A stretch of DNA of 64,000 nt, taken from positions 225,465,978-225,529,977 of the forward strand of contig OX465281.1 in assembly GCA_949987705.1 (NCBI GenBank), given 5' to 3'. Shown here one piece after another: positions 42,001-48,442 of this stretch (position 1 is its first letter; the number at the start of each line of letters is the position of its first letter). The notes beneath the pieces are model-generated. The model saw only the letters and a list, made by a program, of their open reading frames with translations, was not told where the DNA came from and did not search any database. The position numbers were made by a program, and so were the translations under genes. This DNA comes from Thereva unica. Lineage: Eukaryota > Arthropoda > Insecta > Diptera > Therevidae.

Positions 42001-45000
42001 AGATGGGTGGTGTCATTTTAAATCTAATATAGCCGCCGCCACAAAATGGTGAAAGTCATATAATAGACTGAAATGTAGAAAATAAATATAAATAGTTTAA
42101 AAAAACTAAAATATACGCTTTTATTTTAAAGTGAACCAAAATCATAAAAATAATTTTGAATGTATCTAAAGTTTTTATTACTGCAGCCGCTTACTTAAGT
42201 GTACAAAGCGTGAAGCGCTGACGAAAAGTTCCAGAATTAATAAAATAAGAATATTGGTAAAGAGTGCTCCAGCCTTTTTTTACATTTAAGTACGTGGCTG
42301 CAGCAATAAAAACTTTAAATTCAAAAATTTTTTTTTACATTTTGGTTCACTTTAAAATAAAAGCGTATATTTTAGATTTTTTAAACTATTTATTTTTTTG
42401 TAGAATTAAATTAATGGAAACTACTATAGTCACTTATACAAAATTGTTCCATCTACCGAATCGAGTGTTAAGTCACTAAGATATTATTAAATAAATTAAT
42501 TTACGTTCTCTTGACGTTTATGAAGGCAGAAATAAAAAATCTTGTTAACGCGATTCGGTAAAGAAACGCAAAAAACTTGCATAAGAAGACTTCAATGTAA
42601 ACGTCCCTTCTTAGTTCTATCGATTTTCAGTGTTATATTTTTATTTCTAAAAAAAGAAATTCTCGGCAACGCACAGCTCATGGGCTTTCTTTGAAATCGG
42701 ATAACATTAAGCGTTTCAGGTAAATAATAAACGCCACCTGAAGACGTATAGCGGGCAATACAAAGTAACTCTTTCATTTGATGCATAAGTATTTGTGCTG
42801 TGGACTTACCTTATTTAAAACGGCAGTTGCTAGTAGTTCCTGATATCTCTTTGGGTCAAAATATGGTAGGCTCTCCTCCTGTCGCCCTGGGACGCCGCTG
42901 TAGTCAATGAGTGCCGGCAAATGTAGGGTGTCTTCAATTATTTTTTCAATTAGCCGCTTTAGTTTGACGTGCGATACGCCGCCATAGTTGTTCTCTGATC
43001 CAGATAATGGTAAGTCTGAAATTTATGTAATAATGTCAATTGATTTTGTTTCTTATTTTAAAGGGTGGGGACGTTGGGCTGCCGGGGGAATTTGCTTATG
43101 TTAAGGATTGGTAAACTATATGGCCTTAACAAAGTCATACTTAGTGTTGCTTTTTACTGTTTATTATATAATTTTTCGTACATTTGTTGTCTCAAACTAT
43201 TAATAAAACGAAATCATTTTTTCTTTTAATTTTGACAAAGGTCCCACTCACACGGGGTTTGCGTTTTGATTTATGTATAAACAATCCTTTTTTTTCAATG
43301 TTCTGATACTACATGCTATTCTTTACTCGGCTTCAAAGAATAGGGTTATTGATGGCTTATGGGCATTTTCAAAAAAATAAATGGATAAATATTTGGAAAA
43401 ATGAACAACTACTGAGTTCTTTTATACTTTTAAGTAGTATACATTGTATCTTGTAATCCCAGTGTGTCTGATATCACGCACTAGTAGCAGTAAGCTGAAT
43501 TCGAAAGATAGATAGGAGATATGGTAGAAAAAACAGAAATCTGGAACGCCTTAAAGAAAGTGGAAAAGATACTATGAATAGGTCCAGAGTAAAAATAATT
43601 TAGTTGCCTAATTTTCTTACACCCACGCCCGCAGCTAGCACGTATAGCAACCAAATAGGCATGCCATAAAAGTATGCACGCTCCCGCCACGGCATGCACG
43701 CTCCCGCCACAGGCAAATCTAAAAATTTGTTTGCTAGGAGTCATAAACGTTTATAAATGCATCCGCATCGGGCATTCCAAGCGCGAGTGTTATTTTACCA
43801 GGCAGTCCCCGAGCTAACTACTAACCACGTCCAATGCCGCCTGACCTACTCAATCGAACGAGATCCGTTCTACTGAGTATGCTATTGGCGCCCTTTATGG
43901 TCACCAAGATAATTGCCCCTTTTCTTCGTCCTATACAATTTATTAAAGCCCCAATTTTGCTACCTTTATTTTAGAAAAAGTGCGTGCCTCTGGCGGGTGC
44001 GTGGATGCCTGTGGCGGGAGTGTGCATGCTAGGAGCGGGCGAGTTTAAGACTTGTCCGTGTCATTTTACATTTTTCGTACGTGTATGCTAGGTGTGGGCG
44101 AGTTTCATTTTTACTCATGGTGCAATGTTGAATAGCAAACTCTTGTCTGAAAGATAGCGAGAACTTTCAAAGGCAAAACGGCTCACATTCAAAGCTATTA
44201 TGACAGAACTTAGACACTCGATTACCCTGGTCAACACTGGTCATGCCACACGAACTCTAATGGATAATCGTGTTTTGACTGCCTATCCTCATTAAGAAAA
44301 TGCATTTGTTTTGTTTCCATCACCCTCAGTTTTCTTGTGATGAGGACAACTTCATCTTTGGTATTGTACCGATAAATGCACATGTACGGCACTAAAAAGC
44401 TCGCTTTGTATATATTTGTTTTCGTTATTAATTTAAATTGTTTTGGATTTAATTAACTTCTGTGGTTCTGCGAAGATGCCAAGAAAGTATAAAGATCCAA
44501 CACTTTTTGTTATATTTGTGGTGAAGTGACTTTAACGATCAAAGGCGGAATTTTTCTGAATCTATTTTGAAATGCCATCACGAGTATTTTAATTTTGCGG
44601 TGCCATCAAGCCCCACTAATTTGTTGTATAACATCTGTTAAAAATTTAACTGATTGGAAGAAAGGATCACGTCATATGCTGTTTGCTATTCCCATGATAT
44701 GGATTGAGTCTAGAGATCATGTTTCAGACTGCTATTTTTGTCTTAAGCAGATAAAGGGCATAAATCCAAAGGAATAAGACCTGGCTCTCATAATGATAAA
44801 TTTAACTCTATCAGTTCCATCTATCTACATCATTTAAGGTTGACGAATCACAACCTCGACTCCAAGCAACTGCCTTGGCTACAATCTACAAGTCCTACAT
44901 TCGGCCACGCCTTGAATACAACTCGTATATCTGGGCGGGCGCCCCTAAAACCACCTTGGCTTGGCTAGACAAGGTGCAAAACCCCGCCATCAAACTCATT

Positions 45001-48000
45001 GGCGATGGCACCCTTTGCATTGATCCTTTAAGCCACCGTAGGAATGTAGCAGCGCTCAGCAAGTTTTACCGCTATTTTCATAGCGACTGCTCCACTGAAA
45101 TCAAAAACCTCCTGCCTACACGGCAATTTTTCTCCCGCAACACAAGATTAGCCAACTCGGCTCACCCCTTCACCCTTCAGCCCTCCCCTTCACGCACATT
45201 ACGTTTTAGGAGTTCGTTTATAAATAGAACAACTCGATTGTGGAACTCTCTTCCGCAGTCGGTGTTTCCGAGCTCATATAACATCTCAGAGTTCAAACGC
45301 AAGATTCATCGACATCTACTCATGCACCCTCCAGACCCCTAACCTATCCTATCTCATCTTTCCTTCAGATCAAGCTTACTTACTATACATTGCACCATGA
45401 CTTGTAAGACATGACGGACTAGTAGTACAAAGGGTGACTCCTAAGCTTCATCTTGCCACAAAAAAAAAAGCCTATTGAGTACTGACGACGATGATGTTTC
45501 CGATTTTAAAGGAATTGAAGATAAGCCACATCTGGTAACTCAAGGAGATCTAAATGACCTTGTTGGCGATTTGAATTTATCAAAAACAGGCAGAACTGTT
45601 AGGATCTCGTTGCTACACAGTGAAACCAAAATAAACCATTTTCGAAATCGTAATGAACATTTTAAAGGTTTTTCCTTTCTCTCAAGATGGGAACTTGGTT
45701 TATTGTAATGATATAAATTCAGTTATGAGCATTTTGGAAATAGAATTAGACCCTTCTCAGTGGCGTTTGTTTATCGACTCATCCAAGACGAGTTTAAAAG
45801 CAGTCCTACTCCACAACGGTAATGTACTTCCTTCCTTCTAATATGAAGGAAACTTAGGAGATCATGAAACTATTACTTGACAAATTCACTATAATACATA
45901 TGGCTTTAAAATCTGCGGCGATTTATAAGTTATTGCCTTACTACTTGGTCTGCAATTGGGTTAAGCTAAATTGTACTGCGTTTTGTGCGAATAGGATAAC
46001 GAGGCGAGATAACAAGCACCTACAGGCAGCCACCGCTTTGCTCTAAGTTTCTAGACCCACCAGTGGACTTAGGCAAGTAGAGCCGGAGTGGAACTGGGAA
46101 GCCAAACGGAGCAAATTTGAGGGCCAGGATCACCATGCAATGGCACGACCTTGTTCAACGAGACACTGCCCGAACCGTCAAGTCTAAGCAACAAACCACC
46201 AGCCAGACTGCTGAAGCTGTCAAGAGGTCTGCTCTACAGTTGAGCCGTACTTACACGAGGCAGCACATTTATCCCTTGCTTACACGAACGTCAATTGTAC
46301 TGAGGCCACAAATTTTGATGTCCCGGTTCAAAAATAATGTCCTACTGATACTGATATATGAGAGAGATTTCGTACTTGTTTTGCGTTAATAAAATAGCCA
46401 ATCCAGTGAAAAAAAGCTGAAGAGACATTTCTTGCTTTTTTTGAGGCAATGAAGTTTCTAACCTTTCTTTGCAGATAGTGATGGCGATGGCCTACGGCAG
46501 AATTCCAAATAGATTTAATTTCTCCGCACCGACTGCCGTTTTTGTTGCCATAATACAATATATGGTGGTCCGGGTATTTTAAACGTCTTACCCGTCACTG
46601 TAGCCGACACCTTCCCCGCCGCCGCCACAACCTGTTTGGACCTTTAATTTGCTTGATTTTGTCATTTTGGCATTACAATGGCAGCTGGCCTCAAAAAAAA
46701 AGAGGCACCTCTTACAAACTCATTTTATAACTCATTTTTGTACAACCCAACATTACCGTAGTTTGCAAATATGAGGTATAGGGGACTCCTAGAGAAACTG
46801 CTTGGAGTCGGGAAGAGGGTGCAGTTGTGAGAAGCAAGGCAGGGATAGCGGTTGTAGAGCGAATATATAAAAATGAATCTCTGTTTCCTTTGGACACGTC
46901 ATAACTTGAGAACGAATTTACCGATTTCATTCATCTTTTTTTTAAGTTTTCTTATACTTTGTAGAAGGTTCTTAGAAAAAGGAAAATTAAGAAAATTGCG
47001 CATAAAATTGGTTAATTTAGAAAAATTAACGGCTAATGTGAGTATATCCGTATGTTCGCAGTAAGCTTCTACACTGTGCAACCGATCTTAAAGAAATTTT
47101 ATCCATGTGCTATTCACATTGATAGAAAGAACAGAAGCTAATATATTACTTTCTAAAGCCACTCCTAGATGGCGCTGTCATGAAAAGCTTCGTTGAAAAT
47201 CATCGCAAAGATTCGAAAGTTTGCATGAAGTTTCATGGGGCCCTCTCATGATGCACCTCGAAGTCCGGTTTTGAAAAATTCCAAATGGCCCCCGAAATAC
47301 GAGCAAAATTCAAAATGGCCGTAGAAATATGGTTGAATTTTCCAATTCTGTTCTGATTCCAATGAAAGTGAGTGTCTAAGGTCGCAAGTAAGAAATTTGT
47401 GGTCAAAACCTATAAATTCAAAATGGCCGCGCCAATATGGCGGACGAATTTTGTTAGTTTTGAAACGATTCTAATGAAAGTGAGTATCTGGGATTTTCTA
47501 AGGTAGTAAATAGCAAATTTATGATCAAAACTTAAATTCAAAATGGTCGTACCAATTGTAGTCCGCTTCCAATGAGAATCGGTATATGGGAGTTTTTAAG
47601 ATAGCCAAATAACGAATTTATGATCGAAACTTATAAATTCAAAATTACGAGACGAATATGGCTATTGTCTCTTTATTTTGCTTCGATGGGTGTTTATAAA
47701 TGCATTAATTTTGTTTTCAAGCAGTACTAAATAATGCATCTGGACAATCAAAGGGCAGTTGAATTGAATTGAGATAATTGATAATTACTGATAAAGAACG
47801 ACAATATTAAGTCCGCCTCAATAAAAAAAAAACAAAAGCAGACAGATTTATAAATAAAGAGACATATGAGCGTGTCTAGACGACATAAAGATTTCTCAAA
47901 GACAACTTTTCAAGTAATGCCGACAACTTAACAAGAACAAAAATTACATGAACAAATTACCCTCTTTCAAAGTCCAACTACATTTAACGATTACCATCTA

Positions 48001-48442
48001 AAGTCGTAGGTCATCATCACACGTCAGACACCTTTTACTTAATAAAAAAAAATTACACACAAAGATAAAATATTTTTGTTTAAAAAAAATAGGACATATT
48101 GCGTAATAACTCTTATTCTTATGTTCAAAGTCGAAGATACAAAGATAAAAGCATGACATACACTTATAAGTAGGTATATTTCAAGAATGTTTAAGAACAC
48201 AATTATTGAAATTATTAAAAAAAAAAAAACGTTATATAATGAAACAATAATGATGCCATATTTTGTATCATTATAGTAGTATACAGGTAGCAAATTTTCT
48301 ATTTAAATAAAATTGCTTATAGATAATCTGAAAACTGTGATCAAATCTTACCAAGCTTCACTTCAATGATGTAAACAAGTAAAAATATTGTCGCTGCAAT
48401 AATCCCATAAACGGTTAAGATGACCTCAAGTACGGAATCCAT
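8399..48442 (-). CDS. Seven-exon gene for a giant acidic, N-terminally membrane-anchored protein (overview)
   Basis: Joined exons are 48442-48352, 43015-42810, 33837-33664 plus 33606-33432 (or read through), 33368-32691, 25619-15216, 15153-14922 and 9005-8399. All introns are GT-AG, phases match at every junction, and the total is 12567 nt: 4188 residues plus stop, or 4207 if the 57-nt segment is kept. Order in the protein: a hydrophobic segment at residues about 6-26; a basic and ordinary-composition stretch (31-99); Ser-rich and acidic linkers (100-441); a huge Glu/Thr/Ser-rich, probably disordered region (442-3909) with a second hydrophobic segment at about 499-515; and a more ordinary C-terminus with a basic, Ser/Arg-rich tail. 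I see no catalytic motif. The architecture suggests a membrane-tethered scaffold or spacer protein, but that is inference and I do not recognise the family. Exon structure is well supported; function is unknown. Confidence 0.85.
9670..10130 (+). mobile_element. RTE-like LINE reverse transcriptase fragment
   Basis: Frame-shifted reverse transcriptase. In order: a palm-start region (KIYEAMVELNF-like, 9710-9750), SVRTEASGKE..L..AYYNILL, and motif C at 9948-9971 reading MAYADDID, followed by VIGRSMTAAKEADVALDKAA. The catalytic YADD is intact but frameshifts and stops break the frame. Same family as the fragments at 1-295, 14150-14835 and 58808-59258. Confidence 0.8.
10407..10521 (-). repeat. 5S rRNA-like core, most diverged copy
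   Basis: The minus strand aligns with the 5S rRNA pattern: a counterpart of the internal GGTTAGTACTTAG and GGGGACC regions followed by ACACT-CG. It is recognised mainly through its similarity to the copies at 40024-40138 and 43777-43890. Too diverged to be a functional 5S gene. It lies inside the hAT element. Confidence 0.5.
10612..10938. mobile_element. MITE with CCGG-TTCACCGA ends, copy 1
   Basis: The left end CCCGGCTTCACCGA and the right end TCGGTGAATCCGGGG are inverted. Internal GTTCAGTTC motifs occur in both orientations. The interior is clearly homologous to 62575-62860 (GCTTTTTCGCCAGAA, ATCTTTTGAGCGAGCT), so this is a dispersed family. Confidence 0.7.
11148..11488. mobile_element. 341-bp piggyBac-like MITE flanked by TTAA
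   Basis: Inverted ends of more than 60 bp begin GGTGCCGCTCCTGGGTTTAA and include the AGAAATAAGAGGCGTAT block. TTAA lies at 11144-11147 and 11489-11492. No coding capacity. The arms are nearly identical, suggesting a fairly young insertion. Confidence 0.8.
12010..12120 (-). mobile_element. Jockey-type LINE reverse transcriptase scrap
   Basis: The minus strand encodes GLSQGSILPPALYLI, the motif B region of a Jockey-type reverse transcriptase, in a short stretch. Confidence 0.55.
12490..12885. mobile_element. 396-bp palindromic MITE with TTA target duplication
   Basis: Left arm AGGCTCGATTACATTG...ACAAACTACTAGCCGGCGA; the right arm is its imperfect complement (TAGCTCGTTTACCTTG in reverse). TTA lies at 12487-12489 and 12886-12888. 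PIF/Harbinger-like by its 3-bp TWA duplication. Confidence 0.75.
12886..13715. other. No supported gene; unassigned sequence
   Basis: Intronic. The part at 13500-13620 has recurrent CGGTTACGG/TTTCGGAT motifs of unknown origin. Confidence 0.4.
13720..14130 (-). mobile_element. Non-LTR retrotransposon reverse transcriptase fragment
   Basis: The minus strand encodes LLHAGVPQGSVFMPLLFSIL, the conserved motif B of Jockey-group reverse transcriptases, followed by INHILRFPTPRDKIHM. Flanking sequence is broken by stops. Confidence 0.7.
14150..14835 (+). mobile_element. RTE-like LINE, 3' portion
   Basis: Reverse transcriptase C-terminal region across several frames: LGSTIT, NEEKEEITRRI, YKTVIRPVLCYGSETWTM, FERKILRCIIGSTREDGVWR, RRYNSEL, LAGHVIRMEDNRIPKR, and a C-terminal helix with ARDRQAWRNALEEVKARFGL. 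Stops and frameshifts occur. It ends about 90 bases from the donor of exon 6 of the giant gene, on the opposite strand. Confidence 0.85.
14922..15153 (-). CDS. Exon 6 of the giant acidic gene
   Basis: This exon is separated from exon 5 by a 62-nt intron ending GATATTTTAG. It enters in phase 1 and leaves in phase 2 at CCAG/GTAAG. The translation reads GSIAEREYKKWYNAVEMPNN followed by PYTPEAIQRRLSLTEKSIDI, then an acidic tail. The aromatic, proline-containing segment has normal composition and looks like a conserved motif. I have a sense of similar segments in other insect proteins but cannot name one. Confidence 0.88.
15216..25619 (-). CDS. Exon 5: 10.4-kb exon encoding a Glu/Thr/Ser-rich low-complexity region
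   Basis: A single open frame of 10404 nt, phase 1 in and phase 1 out, encodes about 3468 residues. It starts after TATGTTTTCAG with AQSQLTNELNSATN; the upstream in-frame methionines at 25686 and 25629 fall in the intron. The donor is CCAG/GTGAGG at 15216/15215. Apart from the first 80 residues it is dominated by Glu, Thr, Ser, Ile, Asn, Lys and Val, with very few aromatics; I saw a single Trp (TDWNKV). Residues 58-74 of the exon (IEFLAVFALSPVLAFS region, 25449-25396) are hydrophobic. Locally ordered repeats lie at 19130-19800. Maintenance of a 10-kb frame with no stop argues for real coding. The function is probably extended or disordered, not enzymatic. The many short plus-strand frames opposite it are shadows. 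Confidence 0.9.
19130..19360 (-). repeat. 42-nt (14-residue) coding tandem repeats inside exon 5
   Basis: The minus strand encodes several tandem variants of AKETFEDAKETIEEI, alternating IEE and FEDA blocks with a 42-nt period. The heptad-like spacing of Ile/Phe and Ala could form a charged single helix or a weak coiled coil. The DNA copies are still similar, which implies fairly recent unequal exchange or slippage within the exon. Confidence 0.75.
19390..19800 (-). repeat. Four degenerate 35-41-residue repeats inside exon 5
   Basis: Four successive units on the minus strand carry the cores ENVGTQPKIEEQK, ENVSTQPQSEEQK, ENVGVQLQIEEQ and ENVDTQPQNEVQK. Each is followed by a Glu/Thr-rich stretch with EEPTET-like motifs. 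They abut the 14-residue repeats on their lower-coordinate side and show that the exon has partly grown by local duplication. Confidence 0.75.
25690..27890. other. Intron 4, AT-rich; no supported gene
   Basis: Long A/T-rich stretches and G-runs near 26220-26255 and 27450-27465. Several frames of 60-100 codons have no recognisable domain. Confidence 0.4.
27895..28140 (+). mobile_element. Degenerate fragment of LINE family A
   Basis: The DNA matches the LINE at 44834-45470: the block with AAGTGCAAAATC, AAACTCATTG and GCCACCGTAGGAATGTAGCA, then GACTGTTCCACTGAAA. The coding frame is destroyed. Confidence 0.65.
28141..29150. other. No supported gene; unassigned intronic sequence
   Basis: AT-rich, no frames of note, nothing recognised. 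Confidence 0.4.
29155..32560 (-). mobile_element. Degenerate RNase H-bearing LINE (R1/Jockey-I group), interrupted by a SINE
   Basis: In minus-strand order: a pre-RT region (RLAELHRDVRRLFNRAK, 32300-32360); SPGGDGIFPALLQKG (about 31885-31935); VVVVFIPKQG; motif A FLDIEGAFDST (about 31510-31545); the SINE; motif B GCPQGALLS (about 30885-30912); motif C as GYADV, with the second catalytic Asp replaced by Val (about 30790); VKYLGVKLDKRLNW; a thumb region with YNTFVKPMVTYAAIVWW; an RNase H start WFTDGSKNKAKG (about 29990-30025); and a Cys/His C-terminus CRLCLEGDDTSTHILCECP (about 29342-29400). Frameshifts, stops and the active-site change show it is dead. The 3' end is near 29155. Confidence 0.85.
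30964..31430 (+). mobile_element. tRNA-derived SINE with AAGCAT target duplication
   Basis: The head at 30964-31035 has a tRNA-like A box (TAGTCTAGGGGTAAGGC) and B box (GGTTCGAATCC) with a perfect T-stem, CCGGG/CCCGG. A pyrimidine-rich body follows, then the tail AGTACAAAGGGACTTTCCCT...ATATAAAAAAA. AAGCAT repeats at 30958-30963 and 31429-31434. Removing it restores a continuous reading across the LINE around NNMLEDRDIS. Its reverse-strand peptides with the PPGFEPGTSGI pattern are not proteins. Confidence 0.88.
32691..33368 (-). CDS. Exon 4 of the giant acidic gene
   Basis: This 678-nt exon is separated from exon 3 by a 63-nt intron and is phase 1 on both sides. It begins DLVSVATSHGGQEGSWENNW, followed by the basic run FKRKKPGSDNPAPIGM, then an acidic stretch (EVSDLSEAGSDLEDDINAV) and a mixed Ser/Asn/Glu linker with a PPPP run near its end. 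It ends at GCAG/GTAAGG. A degenerate LINE begins within about 150 bases downstream of this donor, so the intron boundary is close to mobile DNA. No domain recognised. Confidence 0.85.
33432..33837 (-). CDS. Exon 3 (or 3a+3b) of the giant acidic gene
   Basis: The exon starts after TTATTTCAG with IVDSYNYEKKF and continues through a Ser-rich stretch (TYSSSSSIEPRSDSSLADAA). The stretch 33663-33607 is 57 nt, begins GTGATA and ends in a good pyrimidine-rich CTATTCTTACAG. It can be removed as a phase-0 mini-intron or read through in frame, adding 19 residues. The second part (33606-33432) contains SPSESYTNLLSEAIQQNP and DFTLEFERDSVSD and ends in phase 1 at G/GTAATA. The donor of the 57-nt segment is weak, so both forms are possible. 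Confidence 0.8.
34070..34700 (+). mobile_element. LINE endonuclease-domain fragment
   Basis: Broken plus-strand frames contain an early-endonuclease signature (LLQETKL-like near 34105-34125) and DLYDHAMMVQL at about 34312-34345. The pattern of a Jockey/CR1-type endonuclease continues to about 34690. It lies in intron 2. Confidence 0.65.
34700..36060. other. No supported gene; includes a LINE family A tail at 35227-35280
   Basis: At 35227-35280 the minus strand carries GTACAAAGGGTGACTCCTAA followed by an A-rich end, the 3' tail of LINE family A. Elsewhere nothing is recognised. Confidence 0.5.
36060..37500 (-). mobile_element. LINE family B reverse transcriptase, split by LINE family A
   Basis: Upper part (37500-37090): SEVPRGSRLGPVLFNI, motif B. 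Lower part (36725-36060): NKLQLNVSKCHVIIFSRR, VDETVDLGIVLHNKLNF, AARAANKLLGLIKR, then a degenerate C-terminus. The element is interrupted at 36731-37085 by the 3' end of LINE family A in the same orientation. Stops and frameshifts are present. It lies in intron 2. Confidence 0.8.
36731..37085 (-). mobile_element. LINE family A, 5'-truncated 3' end
   Basis: The minus strand encodes NRTTRLWNNLPQSVFPNSYN, the usual C-terminal motif, then EFKRTVHRHLL, and ends with GTACAAAGGGTGATTCCTAA and an A tail (T run from 36731). Homologous to 44834-45470 and 59294-59645. Confidence 0.85.
37500..39605. other. Intron 2; no supported gene
   Basis: AT-rich, with no frames above background and nothing recognised. 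Confidence 0.4.
39608..39660 (-). mobile_element. SINE tail fragment
   Basis: The reverse complement matches the 3' tail of the SINE at 30964-31430 (AGTACAAAGGGACTTTCCCT, then AAGCCTCTAG and an A run). Only the tail is present. Confidence 0.7.
40024..40138 (-). repeat. 5S rRNA-like core, second copy
   Basis: The minus strand reads, in order, counterparts of 5S rRNA helices: ATAGACCGGTTATCGTTCGAT, GCAGCATTTGCC, GATTAGTACTTAG, GGGGACCAGTTGGTAAAAC and CTCGTGCTTGG. It has homology to the copy at 43777-43890 that extends about 60 bp beyond the 5' end of the 5S unit. It is too diverged to be a working gene. Confidence 0.65.
40240..42085. other. Intron 2; no supported gene
   Basis: Plus-strand frames at 40993-41325 and 41758-42021 have no recognised motif. 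40240-40440 has GGGC-rich repeats resembling the flanks of the 5S-like element at 43.7 kb. Confidence 0.4.
42090..42394. mobile_element. About 300-bp foldback MITE
   Basis: The arms of more than 100 bp, beginning AATAGTTTAAAAAA and including TAAAATATACGCTTTTATTT and AAGTGAACCAAAAT, are inverted around a short centre at about 42200-42275. There is no coding capacity. It lies in intron 2, about 420 bp downstream of the exon 2 donor. Confidence 0.75.
42810..43015 (-). CDS. Exon 2 of the giant acidic gene
   Basis: This 206-nt exon is bounded by TTTCAG and GTAAGTCC. It enters in phase 1 and leaves in phase 0. Its translation is ordinary globular-looking sequence: a Gly/Asn-rich start, a helical stretch containing KLKRLIEKIIEDTLHLPALI, then YSGVPGRQEESLPYFDPKRY. 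The composition contrasts with the low-complexity region later in the protein, so this part is probably folded and conserved. No domain was recognised. It lies 5.3 kb downstream of exon 1 and 9.0 kb upstream of exon 3. Confidence 0.85.
43610..44103. mobile_element. Palindromic element with a 5S rRNA-like centre
   Basis: The left arm (CACGCCCGCAGCTAGCACGT, then repeated GCATGCACGCTCCCGCCAC) is inverted relative to the right arm (GTGGCGGGAGTGTGCATGC, then ACGTGTATGCTAGGTGTGGG). A 5S-like core lies between them. No coding capacity. It lies in intron 1. Confidence 0.65.
43777..43890 (-). repeat. 5S rRNA-like core, best copy
   Basis: On the minus strand the order of matches to animal 5S rRNA is GCCAATAGCATAC, GGATCTCGTTCGAT, a degenerate A-box region (AGGTCAGGCGGCATTGG), GTGGTTAGTAGTTAG, CTCGGGGACTGCCTGGTAA and ACACTCGCGCTTGG. 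It is about 114 nt against roughly 120 for 5S. Substitutions in the internal promoter and the lack of a T-run terminator directly downstream argue that it is a derived element and not an active gene. Confidence 0.75.
44480..46050 (+). pseudogene. Broken repeat-borne protein gene, split by LINE family A
   Basis: The N-terminal half (44480-44795) has a Cys-rich start (FCYICGE-like with a frameshift), then WKKGSRHMLFAIPMIW, ESRDHVSDCYFCL and QIKGINPK. The C-terminal half (45480-46050) has DKPHLVTQGDLNDLVGDLNL, GNLVYCNDINSVM, WRLFIDSSKTSLKAVLLHNG and a degenerate CGDL..VIALLLGLQLG..K..CVLCE. I recall near-identical motifs in an unnamed multicopy protein family in arthropod genomes, which is why I call it repeat-borne; its function is unknown. 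Frameshifts and stops throughout. Confidence 0.75.
44834..45470 (+). mobile_element. LINE family A, 3' end with intact C-terminal frame
   Basis: The frame 44875-45342 encodes the reverse transcriptase C-terminal region: LATIYKSYIRPRLEYNSYIW, LDKVQNPAIKLI, RRNVAALSKFYRYFHSDCST, RTTRLWNSLPQSVFPSSYN, EFKRKIHRHLL and a stop. It is followed by GTACAAAGGGTGACTCCTAA and a run of A to 45470. It is 5'-truncated and the least damaged copy of the family here. It sits inside the pseudogene. Confidence 0.88.
46050..47275. other. Intron 1; no supported gene
   Basis: A plus-strand frame at 46117-46389 has no recognised motif. Nothing else stands out. Confidence 0.4.
47280..47660. repeat. Diverged tandem repeat, about 110-130 bp period
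   Basis: Three to four units share AAATTCAAAATGGCCG, CCAATATGG, TCTAATGAAAGTGAGTATCT and AAATTTATGATCAAAACTTA. Conservation falls from left to right. Confidence 0.65.
47660..48351. other. Intron 1, AT-rich; no supported gene
   Basis: Oligo-A and oligo-T runs and a Leu/Ile/Val-rich 84-codon minus-strand frame (48293-48039) that I regard as compositional. Confidence 0.4.
48352..48442 (-). CDS. Exon 1 of the giant acidic gene: start codon and membrane anchor
   Basis: The ATG is at 48442-48440 and an in-frame TAG lies 30 bases upstream, so this is a true start and not a continuation. The 30 complete codons begin MDSVLEVILTVYG and continue with an Ile/Ala/Leu/Val-rich run to IIEVKL, giving one predicted membrane-spanning segment or signal anchor. 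The exon ends in phase 1 at a good donor (CTTG followed by GTAAGAT). The upstream sequence TTTTTAG ending at 48470 could be an acceptor for a 5'-UTR intron, with a donor-like CAG/GTGAGA near 49155, but this is only suggestive. Confidence 0.8.

Noticed and set aside
43777..43890. A working 5S rRNA gene
   Set aside because: Internal promoter positions and helices are substituted, it is inside a palindromic repeat, and no T-run terminator directly follows.
48039..48293. 84-codon hydrophobic minus-strand frame as a small membrane protein
   Set aside because: AT-rich DNA produces Phe/Ile/Leu-rich frames by composition; it lies in intron 1 with no supporting signals.
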